From Clostridia bacterium (GTDB lineage: Bacteria > Bacillota > Clostridia > TANB77 > CAG-508): a stretch of DNA of 6,810 nt. The stretch covers positions 1-6,810 of the forward strand of contig CAADYJ010000042.1 in assembly GCA_900753245.1 (NCBI GenBank), written 5' to 3'. The translations under genes and the position numbers were made by a program. The notes beneath the pieces are model-generated. The model searched no databases and was not told the origin of the DNA. It saw only the letters and a list, made by a program, of their open reading frames with translations. Shown here piece after piece: positions 1 to 5,554 of this stretch (the first letter of the stretch is position 1; each line of letters begins with the position of its first letter).

Positions 1-120
1 AAAAATAATATAATAATTAATATATTAATACTTATAGTAGTAGTAGCTTATTGTATATATACAAATAAAAATTTTATTACACAAATGTTAAAACCTATAA
101 TAAATAAATTGAAAAAATAA
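1..120 (+). CDS. 3' end of a probable membrane protein (partial)
   Basis: Frame 1 is open from the window edge to a TAA at 118-120, giving 39 C-terminal residues. They contain a strongly hydrophobic stretch (about residues 4-20, including INILILIVVVAYCIY), then a polar, basic tail ending in NKLKK. This fits the last transmembrane helix of an integral membrane protein with a positively charged cytoplasmic end. The stop is followed within 10 bases by a hairpin, as expected at a gene end. The family cannot be named from so short a piece. In such AT-rich DNA a 40-codon open frame could arise by chance, so the call rests on the hydrophobic pattern and the position of the hairpin. Confidence 0.55.
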   Translation, partial: KNNIIINILILIVVVAYCIYTNKNFITQMLKPIINKLKK

Positions 121-126
121 AATTAA

Positions 127-169
127 GAGACTAATCTAAAATAATTGATATAAATTTTAGCTTAGTCTC
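127..169 (+). terminator. Long AT-rich hairpin after the partial upstream gene
   Basis: The arms GAGACTAA (127-134) and TTAGTCTC (162-169) pair perfectly. After one T/C mismatch the stem continues with CTAAAAT (136-142) against ATTTTAG (154-160), leaving an 11-base loop. Downstream on the + strand there is only a short TTTT (174-177), so termination would be modest. On the opposite strand the hairpin is followed by a T-rich run. It most likely ends the gene at 1-120 and insulates the tRNA promoter. Confidence 0.6.
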
Positions 170-178
170 CAAATTTTG

Positions 179-207
179 TTGACAGAAAAAATAAAACATG
201 ATATTAT
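179..207 (+). promoter_or_regulatory. Sigma-A-type promoter of the tRNA-Glu gene
   Basis: A perfect TTGACA -35 box (179-184) is separated by 17 bases from TATTAT (202-207). The dinucleotide TG at 199-200 gives an extended -10. Transcription would start near 213-215, about 15 bases before the mature tRNA. This is the best promoter match in the window and suits a stable RNA gene. Confidence 0.85.
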
Positions 208-228
208 AACAAACATAGGATAAAAAAA

Positions 229-303
229 GGCCCCTTGGTCAAGCGGTTAAGACGCAGCCCTCTCAAGGCTGAATCATGGGTTCGATTCCCGTAGGGGTCA
301 CCA
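229..303 (+). tRNA. tRNA-Glu (anticodon CTC)
   Basis: The 75-base cloverleaf folds fully. The acceptor arm GGCCCCT pairs with AGGGGTC (one G-T pair). The D-arm contains AAGCGGTTAAGA. The anticodon stem CAGCC/GGCTG (255-259 with 267-271) encloses the loop CTCTCAA, with anticodon CTC at 262-264. The T-loop is TTCGATT. The discriminator is A300 and CCA is encoded at 301-303. The GGCCCCTTGGTCAAGCGGTT start is typical of bacterial tRNA-Glu. CTC reads only GAG, the rare glutamate codon here, so this is probably an accessory isoacceptor beside a TTC species elsewhere. It stands alone with its own promoter and terminator. Confidence 0.97.
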
Positions 304-304
304 G

Positions 305-336
305 AAAAAGAGTATGTAACATACTCTTTTTTTTTT
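305..336 (+). terminator. Intrinsic terminator of tRNA-Glu
   Basis: The stem GAGTATG (310-316) pairs with CATACTC (320-326) around a TAA loop. It is extended at its base by A-T pairs and followed by a run of ten T (327-336). It starts two bases after the encoded CCA, so it ends the tRNA transcript. Confidence 0.95.
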
Positions 337-349
337 ACCAATTACCAAT

Positions 350-391
350 GGGGGACAGTCCCTAATTGTAACATTGTGACAATTTGTGACA
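350..391. repeat. Small palindrome and three TTGTRACA direct repeats
   Basis: GGGGGACAGTCCC (350-362) is an odd-centred palindrome (GGGAC, A, GTCCC) and an island of G+C in very AT-rich DNA. It is followed by TTGTAACA (366-373), TTGTGACA (374-381) and TTGTGACA (384-391). AATTGT (364-369) can also pair with ACAATT (379-384). From memory, GGGACAGTCCC followed by TTGTGACA-like text resembles dispersed elements seen near IS200-like/RAYT transposases in Clostridia, so this may be a decayed repeat unit. Alternatively the repeats, ending 6 bases before the -35 box at 397, could be an operator array. No transposase is in the window. Confidence 0.5.
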
Positions 392-396
392 GAGTA

Positions 397-425
397 TTGA
401 AAAAAACAAATAATTATGTTATAAC
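397..425 (+). promoter_or_regulatory. Promoter for the small membrane protein-cdaA unit
   Basis: TTGAAA (397-402), a 17-base spacer, then TATAAC (420-425), with TG at 417-418 giving an extended -10. An overlapping TATAAT at 426-431 has no well-spaced -35. The predicted start lies near 431-433, giving a leader of under 30 bases before the AAGGAGG at 445-451. It probably drives 460-579 and cdaA, and possibly truA. Confidence 0.7.
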
Positions 426-459
426 TATAATTAGTCATGGTACAAAGGAGGAATGAAAA

Positions 460-579
460 ATGGCAAAAAGAAAAATGGAAGCAGGAAAAATATTTGTAAA
501 AATAATGGCAAGCTTACTTGCTGTATTAATGGTTTTAGGAATAGCAGCAACACTTATATATTATGTAGTTGCAATGTAA
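460..579 (+). CDS. 39-residue single-pass membrane protein, unknown function
   Basis: This short ORF follows an excellent ribosome binding site, AAGGAGG (445-451), 8 bases before the ATG. The product has a basic N-terminus (MAKRKMEAGK), then one hydrophobic helix (about residues 11-38, including LLAVLMVLGIAATLIYYVV), and ends just after it. It should sit in the membrane with the basic end in the cytoplasm. Small Lys-rich single-helix proteins of this plan are common in Firmicutes (DUF4044-like or Prli42-like), but I cannot assign a family. cdaA starts 23 bases after its stop and no terminator intervenes, so the two are probably co-transcribed. Another ATG at 453 opens a different frame of polar, cysteine-rich text, but it lies only 1 base from the AGG core and gives an implausible protein. 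Confidence 0.8.
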   Translation: MAKRKMEAGKIFVKIMASLLAVLMVLGIAATLIYYVVAM

Positions 580-602
580 CAAAAGAGAAAAGAGGAAAAT
601 AA

Positions 603-1520
603 ATGAAGGAAACTTTTTATGATACATTTACTAAATTTTGGGAAATAAACGTAGTAGCATATATTCAAAATTTACAAGCAAACCCATTAAGACTAATTTC
701 TTTAATAATAGATATAACAATAGTTGTATTTTTAATATACAAATTTATTAAAATGATAAAAAGTTCTAGAGTATGGCAACTAGTAAAAGGAATAGCGTTA
801 TTAGTAGCTCTTACATTAGTAAGTGGATGGCTACATCTAGATATATTACATTATTTATTAACTTCAATAATGACGTATGGAGTTATAGTAATGATAGTTA
901 TTTTTCAACCAGAACTAAGAAGAGGCTTGGAACAATTGGGAAGTAACAAGTTAACAAAATTCTTTGGGATAGATAAAGATATTATTACAAAAACCAAAGA
1001 AGATATGTACAAAATTGTAATAGCAACACAAGAATTAGCAAAAACGAAAACAGGTGGACTAATAGTAATAGAAAGAGAAATAAAATTAAGTGATATAGCA
1101 GAAAGCGGAGTTGAAATAAATGCAGAAGTATCACCACAATTATTAGTAAACCTATTTGTTCCAAATACACCTTTACACGATGGAGCAGTTATTATAAGTA
1201 ATAATAGAATTACAGCAGCAGCATGTATATTGCCACTTGCAAATGACAAGGAAATAGCAAAAGAACTTGGAACAAGACACAGAGCAGCAATAGGAATTTC
1301 GAAAGAAACAGATGCTATTGCAGTAGTTGTTTCTGAGGAAACAGGAAAAGTTTCAGTAGCTAAAGATGGAACGTTAATTGCAGATATAAATGAAGAAACA
1401 CTAAAAAAACTATTAATAAAAAATATAGTTACAAGTAGATTTTCAAATGAAAAAGGTGTAAAAAAAGAAAGAATAAAACAATTAAAAAATAAAATAAAAA
1501 AACAAGAAGAAAATAAATAA
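603..1520 (+). CDS. cdaA: CdaA-type diadenylate cyclase (c-di-AMP synthase)
   Basis: The enzyme condenses two ATP into cyclic di-AMP, the second messenger that controls potassium and osmolyte uptake and wall homeostasis in Gram-positives. Three hydrophobic segments (about residues 31-50, 59-78 and 83-101) form the membrane anchor. Then come the conserved FQPELRRGLEQLG (101-113) and a cytoplasmic DAC domain with LHDGAVI (DGA at 193-195) and GTRHRAAIG (RHR at 225-227), the two hallmark catalytic motifs, both intact. The C-terminus (281-305) is a short lysine-rich tail. At 305 residues it is somewhat longer than the usual 270-280. The start has AGAGGA 7 bases upstream. The usual operon partners cdaR (YbbR-domain regulator) and glmM are missing; a 39-residue membrane protein precedes it and truA follows. 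Confidence 0.96.
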   Translation: MKETFYDTFTKFWEINVVAYIQNLQANPLRLISLIIDITIVVFLIYKFIKMIKSSRVWQLVKGIALLVALTLVSGWLHLDILHYLLTSIMTYGVIVMIVIFQPELRRGLEQLGSNKLTKFFGIDKDIITKTKEDMYKIVIATQELAKTKTGGLIVIEREIKLSDIAESGVEINAEVSPQLLVNLFVPNTPLHDGAVIISNNRITAAACILPLANDKEIAKELGTRHRAAIGISKETDAIAVVVSEETGKVSVAKDGTLIADINEETLKKLLIKNIVTSRFSNEKGVKKERIKQLKNKIKKQEENK

Positions 1521-1526
1521 AAAACA

Positions 1527-1561
1527 AAATTGAGATTTAATTTTTAATTAAATCTCAATTT
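1527..1561. terminator. Intergenic AT-rich hairpin between cdaA and truA
   Basis: The arms AAATTGAGATTTAA (1527-1540) and TTAAATCTCAATTT (1548-1561) are perfect complements. Two more T-A pairs close the stem to a TTT loop (1543-1545). The stem is long but has only three G-C pairs. The + strand continues only as ATTATAAAA, so there is no real T-run. It may be a weak terminator, an mRNA-stabilising stem for cdaA, or a processing site. truA starts 22 bases later without a clear promoter, which argues for readthrough. Confidence 0.5.
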
Positions 1562-1583
1562 ATTATAAAAAGGAAAGATAAAA

Positions 1584-2321
1584 ATGAGAAACATAAAACT
1601 AACAATAGAATATGATGGAAAAGACTTTAATGGATGGCAAAAACAACCAACCAAATTAAATATACAAGGAGAAATTGAAAGAGCAATTGAACAAATAACA
1701 GGAGAAAAAGTTGATTTAATAGCATCAGGAAGAACAGATGCAGGAGTTCATAGTTTAGGACAAATAGCAAATTTTAAAACAGAAAGTAAACTTCCAATAG
1801 AAAAATTTCCAGTAGCGTTAAATTCAAAACTAAAAAAATCAATTAGAATTCAAAATGCAGAAGAAGTAGAAGAAAATTTTCATTCAAGATATAGTTGCAA
1901 ACAAAAAACTTATAGATATATTATAAATAATAGCAAAGAAGGAAGTGCAATATATAGAAATTTAGAATACCATATGCCAATAAAATTAGATATTAAATCA
2001 ATGGAAAAAGCAATTAAGTATTTTGAAGGAGAACATGATTTTAAAGGTTTTAAAGCTAGCGGTACAAGTAGCAAAAATAGTGTTAGAAAAATATACAAAG
2101 CTGAAATAAAGAAAGATGGAGACAGAATATTAATAGAACTTACGGGCAGTGGCTTTTTATACAACATGGTAAGAATTATAGCTGGAACAATAGTAGAAGT
2201 TGGACTTGGAAAAATAAAACCTGAAGATATACCAAATATTATAGAATCTAAAGATAGAACAAAAGCAGGGAAAACATTACCACCATATGCTCTATATTTA
2301 GTAAAAGTAGAATATAAATAG
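1584..2321 (+). CDS. truA: tRNA pseudouridine(38-40) synthase TruA
   Basis: TruA isomerises uridines 38, 39 and 40 in the anticodon arm of many tRNAs to pseudouridine. The 245-residue length is standard for the family. Visible motifs are the N-terminal IEYDGKDFNGWQKQP (8-22), the catalytic motif GRTDAGVH (49-56) with nucleophile Asp52, KTYRYII (108-114), and the second-half signature GSGFLYNMVRIIAGT (188-202). The C-terminus has AGKTLPPYALYLVKVEY, where most homologues have a TAPxxGL-like sequence. The start follows AAAGGAAAG (1569-1577). It lies 63 bases after cdaA, separated by a hairpin, and is probably transcribed partly from the upstream promoter. In many Firmicutes truA instead sits beside ribosomal protein and ecf transporter genes, so this placement is less common. 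Confidence 0.97.
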   Translation: MRNIKLTIEYDGKDFNGWQKQPTKLNIQGEIERAIEQITGEKVDLIASGRTDAGVHSLGQIANFKTESKLPIEKFPVALNSKLKKSIRIQNAEEVEENFHSRYSCKQKTYRYIINNSKEGSAIYRNLEYHMPIKLDIKSMEKAIKYFEGEHDFKGFKASGTSSKNSVRKIYKAEIKKDGDRILIELTGSGFLYNMVRIIAGTIVEVGLGKIKPEDIPNIIESKDRTKAGKTLPPYALYLVKVEYK

Positions 2322-2323
2322 TA

Positions 2324-2353
2324 TTCACATAAAAGAAAAAATATTCATATTAT
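2324..2353 (+). promoter_or_regulatory. Possible promoter for the DUF2651-like gene
   Basis: TTCACA (2324-2329) and TATTAT (2348-2353) are 18 bases apart in the 67-base gap after truA. The -35 box is imperfect and the region is very AT-rich, so chance matches are likely. The gap size and the lack of a terminator after truA leave readthrough equally possible. Confidence 0.35.
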
Positions 2354-2388
2354 ATACAAAAACTAAATGAACATAAGGGGAGATATAT

Positions 2389-2760
2389 ATGAATACATTA
2401 TTACTATTTTTTGCTCTTCCAGTTGCAACTATAATTTTAGCAGTAGTATTAGAAAAGATATTAAGAAATCCATTTTTAACATCTGCTACATTTTTTGCAA
2501 TATATCTAATAATAGCATTTGCAGTATTTGATGCAAGTTTCTTAGTATATACAATAGCATATACAATTTTAGCATTTATAGCTGCGTTTATAGCAGAATA
2601 CTTTTGTCAAAGAGCGGAAATAAACGAAAGAAGAAATAGCAATAATAACAATAATACATGTGGCTGTAACAGAAATACGTCCAATAGCGATGTGGCAACA
2701 GTTAATGTAACAAACAATACAACAGGAGGTAGAACAACTTGGTGTTGCTATAGAAGATAA
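2389..2760 (+). CDS. DUF2651-like small membrane protein with N-rich, Cys-containing tail
   Basis: The first 70 residues form three hydrophobic helices (about 3-22, 29-47 and 50-70). The text LEKILRNPFL and FDASFLVYTIAYTILAFI resembles the short YbeF/DUF2651 membrane proteins of Bacilli and Clostridia, whose function is unknown; this match is from memory. Family members usually end soon after the third helix. Here a tail of about 50 residues follows: charged (RAEINERR), asparagine-rich (NSNNNNN), then CGC (91-93), a Thr/Asn-rich part, and WCC (118-120) near the end. Cys73 at the membrane edge makes five cysteines. The tail could bind metal or form disulfides, but no known motif fits. The start has AAGGGGAG (2375-2382), 6 bases upstream. 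A terminator follows within 10 bases of the stop. Confidence 0.8.
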   Translation: MNTLLLFFALPVATIILAVVLEKILRNPFLTSATFFAIYLIIAFAVFDASFLVYTIAYTILAFIAAFIAEYFCQRAEINERRNSNNNNNTCGCNRNTSNSDVATVNVTNNTTGGRTTWCCYRR

Positions 2761-2768
2761 ATAAAAGA

Positions 2769-2801
2769 TGAGTCTAGGAAGAGATCTTAGACTTATTTTT
2801 T
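2769..2801 (+). terminator. Intrinsic terminator after the DUF2651-like gene
   Basis: AGTCTAGGA (2771-2779) pairs with TCTTAGACT (2785-2793), with one G-T pair and an AGAGA loop, followed by TATTTTTT (2794-2801). It separates the housekeeping genes from the pilus operon. A 60-codon open frame that begins here is rejected as coding. Confidence 0.85.
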
Positions 2802-2934
2802 ATATAATAGAAAAATGTAAAACAATATTTTTTATAAAAACATTTGCTAAAAAACGTGAAAAATCAAGCAAAATCGAAAATGTTACAAAAATATTACAGA
2901 AATATTATTTTTATATTACATATAATATAATTTG

Positions 2935-2963
2935 TTGTTTTTATAAATAAAATGTTGTACAAT
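2935..2963 (+). promoter_or_regulatory. Probable promoter of the Tad pilus operon
   Basis: TTGTTT (2935-2940), a 17-base spacer and TACAAT (2958-2963) lie about 48 bases before the first pilus gene. No other credible promoter lies between the terminator ending at 2801 and the gene at 3011, although TATAAT at 2921-2926 occurs without a suitable -35. The 130 bases between the terminator and this site are very AT-rich, show no coding pattern, and could hold regulatory binding sites that I cannot identify. Confidence 0.55.
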
Positions 2964-3010
2964 AAAATAAGTAATAATATTTTGTCAAAAAAATAAGGAG
3001 GAATATAGAT

Positions 3011-3913
3011 ATGGCAATGAATCCAATGCAAAGAAAAGCAAATAATTATTTATTAATTGGTGTTTTAGTAACTTTATTAATTACAGGGTCAATAATAGCA
3101 ATATTATTTATGCAATTAAATAAATTACAAAAAGAACAAAAAGAACAAGAAAGTAGTATGAAGAAAGTTAGTGTTTTATCAAAAGACATTACATCAGGAC
3201 AAGCAGTAACAGAAAGTGACTTTACAACAATAAAAGTGTCATCTTCAGCAATACCAAGCAATGCAATAGATCTTTCAAGCATTACTGAAAAAACAATAGC
3301 AAAAATTAATTTAAAAGCAAAATCAATAGTAACAAGTGAAATGATTCAAGAAAGTGATGAAAAAATAACAAAAGATCTTAGAAAACAAGAATACAATATG
3401 GTAATATTACCTTCACAAATTAAAAGTGGAGATTACATAGATGTTCGTTTAAGACTTTCAAATGGAGTAGACTATATTGTAGTTTCTAAAAAAAGTGTAG
3501 AAATACCAACAATAAATGGAGTAGATTCAGCTAACTCTATTAATATAAACATGACAGAAGACGAAATAATGGTAATGAGTAATGCAATAATAGAAGCATA
3601 TATGGATAAAGGCTCTTTATTATATGCAACAACATATGTAGAACCAGGAATGCAAGAAACAGTAATACCAACTTATGTACCAGATGGAACAGTACAAAGT
3701 GCATTAAACAGCAATCCTAATATTGAACAAGAAGCTAAAAACGCATTGTTTACAAGATACAACCAAAACGGAACAACAAGAGATATAATAACAAGAGCAA
3801 CAAATCAATACGCACAAGAAAGAGTAGATAGCATAGAACAAGGCGTACAAGAACAAATAACAAAAGCCAAAGAAGAAAGACAATCTTACTTAGAATCATT
3901 AGGTGGATATTAA
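3011..3913 (+). CDS. CpaB/RcpC-like Tad pilus assembly protein (SAF domain)
   Basis: A 300-residue protein with a basic N-terminus, one membrane helix (about 13-34), a short charged heptad-like stretch (35-50), and a domain at about 52-115 that fits the SAF fold of CpaB proteins: VSVLSKDITSGQAVTESDF, then KINLKAKSIVTSEMI. A second domain (about 125-215, with ILPSQIKSGDYIDVRLRL and LLYATTYVEPG) fits the RcpC/CpaB C-terminal part. The tail after 225 is polar and rich in Gln, Glu and Lys, with probable helix or coiled coil at 265-295. In Tad systems CpaB is an envelope component of the assembly machine. In a Gram-positive without a secretin it is probably a membrane-anchored extracytoplasmic factor. 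The ribosome binding site TAAGGAGG (2994-3001) is strong. Two TadZ-like genes and tadA follow in the same direction, supporting the assignment. Confidence 0.85.
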   Translation: MAMNPMQRKANNYLLIGVLVTLLITGSIIAILFMQLNKLQKEQKEQESSMKKVSVLSKDITSGQAVTESDFTTIKVSSSAIPSNAIDLSSITEKTIAKINLKAKSIVTSEMIQESDEKITKDLRKQEYNMVILPSQIKSGDYIDVRLRLSNGVDYIVVSKKSVEIPTINGVDSANSININMTEDEIMVMSNAIIEAYMDKGSLLYATTYVEPGMQETVIPTYVPDGTVQSALNSNPNIEQEAKNALFTRYNQNGTTRDIITRATNQYAQERVDSIEQGVQEQITKAKEERQSYLESLGGY

Positions 3914-3922
3914 AATAAAAAA

Positions 3923-3951
3923 CATAGGCAAGAAAAATAATCTTGCCTATG
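3923..3951. terminator. Perfect 11-bp hairpin between the CpaB-like gene and the next gene
   Basis: CATAGGCAAGA (3923-3933) pairs perfectly with TCTTGCCTATG (3941-3951) around an AAAATAA loop. On the + strand it is followed by AAAAAA, so it cannot act as a normal intrinsic terminator in the operon direction. On the - strand it is followed by a T-rich run and would terminate antisense transcription. As an RNA stem in the operon transcript it could protect the upstream message or be a processing site that sets the protein ratio. Confidence 0.6.
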
Positions 3952-3970
3952 AAAAAATACGAAAGCAAAT

Positions 3971-3976
3971 GGAGGA
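3971..3976 (+). promoter_or_regulatory. Ribosome binding site that fixes the start at 3982
   Basis: GGAGGA lies 5 bases before the ATG at 3982. Two in-frame upstream candidates, TTG at 3943 and ATG at 3949, are both buried in the 3' arm of the hairpin at 3923-3951 and have no Shine-Dalgarno sequence. The sequence after 3982 also begins with the beta strand (RKIGFIGA) expected of this fold. Confidence 0.8.
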
Positions 3977-3981
3977 AGACA

Positions 3982-4680
3982 ATGAGAAAAATAGGATTTA
4001 TTGGAGCGTATGACAAAACAGACTTTATATTATATATTGCTAAAATATTAACAGAAATGGGACAAAGAGTAATACTTGTAGACGCTACATTAACACAAAA
4101 AGCTAAATACATAGTACCTGTAATAAAACCATCTAAATCATATGTTACAGAATTTGAAGAAATAGACATTGCAGTAGGATTCGAAACATTTGAAGAAATA
4201 AAACAATATTTAGCTTTACCAGAAAAAATTGAATTAAACTATGATATAGCTCTAATAGATTTAGATACACAAGAAAAAGTAAAATCATTTGAAATAGAAA
4301 CTTTTGAAAAAAATTATTTTGTTACATCATTTGATATGTATTCAATAAAAAGAGGATTAGAGTCTATAGCAGAATTATCAACACCAGTTAATGCAACAAA
4401 AGTATTATTTTCAAAAGAAGCACTAAAAGAAGAAGACGACTATTTAAATTTCCTATCATTAGGAAGCAAAATTGTTTGGAATGACCAAAGAATATATATG
4501 CCATTCGAAGTTGGAGACCAAACAGTAATATATAATAACCAAAGAGTGTCAAAAATAAAATTCAAGCATTTAAGTACTCAATATAAAGAGGGACTTTTAT
4601 ATATAGCAGAAGAAATATTAGGACACGAAAACTACAATGCTTTAAGAAAAACATTTAAAAAGATAGAAAAAGGAGTATAA
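3982..4680 (+). CDS. Degenerate ParA/MinD-fold protein, TadZ/CpaE-like (first of two)
   Basis: The 232-residue product starts like a MinD/ParA ATPase: KIGFIGAYDKTDFILYIAKI (3-22), then MGQRVILVDAT (26-36). The P-loop position (GAYDKTDF, 8-15) lacks the GKGGxGKT pattern, so normal ATP binding is doubtful. VILVDAT (30-36) matches the strand ending in Asp after the P-loop helix, and YDIALIDLD (88-96) sits at the Walker B-like strand. No membrane segment is visible, so it is cytoplasmic. TadZ/CpaE proteins of Tad systems are known for atypical ParA-like domains and localise the pilus machine, so this role is inferred from fold and neighbours. It lies directly before a second protein of similar design with only a 4-base gap, suggesting a paired or heterodimeric function. 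The family assignment is by pattern only. Confidence 0.65.
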   Translation: MRKIGFIGAYDKTDFILYIAKILTEMGQRVILVDATLTQKAKYIVPVIKPSKSYVTEFEEIDIAVGFETFEEIKQYLALPEKIELNYDIALIDLDTQEKVKSFEIETFEKNYFVTSFDMYSIKRGLESIAELSTPVNATKVLFSKEALKEEDDYLNFLSLGSKIVWNDQRIYMPFEVGDQTVIYNNQRVSKIKFKHLSTQYKEGLLYIAEEILGHENYNALRKTFKKIEKGV

Positions 4681-4684
4681 ACAA

Positions 4685-5524
4685 ATGGCAATAATTGCAT
4701 TTTGGAGTCAAGAAACAAAAGAAACAGGACAAACATTGTCACAAGTAGCACTAACTACTCATATGGCAATAGAACACAATTATAGAATACTAAGCATATC
4801 TACAACTTTTAAAGATACAACAATGGAAAGTTGTTATTGGAATTTAGAAAAAGAAAATGCATTTCTAAAAAACTTAACAAACACACCACAAGTAGGCTTA
4901 GAATCTGGAGTAGAAGGACTTATAAAAATAATAAAAAGTAATAAAACATCAACAAATATAATTGCTAATTATGCTAAAATTGTATTTAAAGACAGACTAG
5001 ATATATTATGTGCTCCAAAAACTAAAGATTATAATGAATACTCAGACATAGCAAGTAGTTACCCAGAAATACTACAAATAGCTAATAGAGCATATGACTT
5101 AGTTTTCATAGATGTTTCAAATAGATTGCCAGAAGAACAATCAAAAAGAATTTTAGAAATGGCAGACATAATAATAGTAAACATGACACAAAAATTACAA
5201 ATAATAGATGATTTTATAAAACTAAAAGAAGAAAACGATTTCTTCAAGAAAAACAATATATTAATAAACATTGGAAGATATGATAAATTTTCAAAATATA
5301 ATGTAAAGAACATTACAAGATATATAAAACAAAAAAGAGATATACTTGTAACTCCATATAATACATTATTTTTCGAAAGTTGTTCAGAGGGAAAAGTAGC
5401 AGAATTTTTCCTAAGATTAAGAAGATTAGATCCAGATGATAGAAATGCTGTATTTGTAGCAGAAGAAAGTAGAACAGCAAAAGAAATAATTTACAAAATG
5501 CAAGAATTACAAATAAAAGTATAA
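4685..5524 (+). CDS. Atypical ParA/MinD-fold protein of the Tad locus, TadZ/CpaE-like (second of two)
   Basis: The 279-residue product opens with IIAFWSQETKETGQTLSQVA (3-22), a recognisable but altered P-loop: the residue before the final Thr is Gln17-like (GQT) where ATPases have GKT. Clostridial Tad loci often carry FWS-type proteins with similarly changed loops (recalled, not searched). YDLVFIDVSNRLPE (137-150) is the Walker B-like strand, followed by ADIIIVNMTQ (160-169) as in MinD/ParA proteins. No membrane helix is seen. It is likely cytoplasmic and helps place or regulate the TadA motor. Translation starts at ATG 4685 with AAAGGAG (4669-4675) lying inside the end of the preceding gene, a sign of tight coupling. 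tadA follows 30 bases later. Confidence 0.75.
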   Translation: MAIIAFWSQETKETGQTLSQVALTTHMAIEHNYRILSISTTFKDTTMESCYWNLEKENAFLKNLTNTPQVGLESGVEGLIKIIKSNKTSTNIIANYAKIVFKDRLDILCAPKTKDYNEYSDIASSYPEILQIANRAYDLVFIDVSNRLPEEQSKRILEMADIIIVNMTQKLQIIDDFIKLKEENDFFKKNNILINIGRYDKFSKYNVKNITRYIKQKRDILVTPYNTLFFESCSEGKVAEFFLRLRRLDPDDRNAVFVAEESRTAKEIIYKMQELQIKV

Positions 5525-5554
5525 AACATAAAAAACAAAGGAAGGAGCCTTGAA

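Noticed and set aside
337..460. A c-di-AMP (ydaO-type) riboswitch upstream of the cdaA unit
   Set aside because: The promoter at 397-425 leaves a leader of under 30 bases, too short for such an aptamer, and the conserved riboswitch core is not seen.
453..602. Alternative frame from ATG 453 overlapping the 39-residue gene
   Set aside because: The ATG is almost on top of the Shine-Dalgarno sequence, and the product would be polar and cysteine-rich with no domain, while the ATG 460 frame gives a coherent membrane helix.
905..1249. Minus-strand 114-codon open frame opposite cdaA
   Set aside because: It lies wholly within the conserved DAC domain of cdaA on the other strand and shows no start signal or recognisable product.
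2768..2950. A 60-codon open frame on the + strand
   Set aside because: Its ATG lies inside the terminator at 2769-2801, there is no proper ribosome binding site, the translation is low-complexity Lys/Ile/Tyr/Phe text, and it runs into the promoter of the pilus operon.
3943..3981. Longer start (TTG 3943 or ATG 3949) for the first TadZ-like gene
   Set aside because: Both lie in the 3' arm of a perfect hairpin without a Shine-Dalgarno sequence, whereas ATG 3982 has GGAGGA at a proper distance and begins at the expected first strand of the fold.
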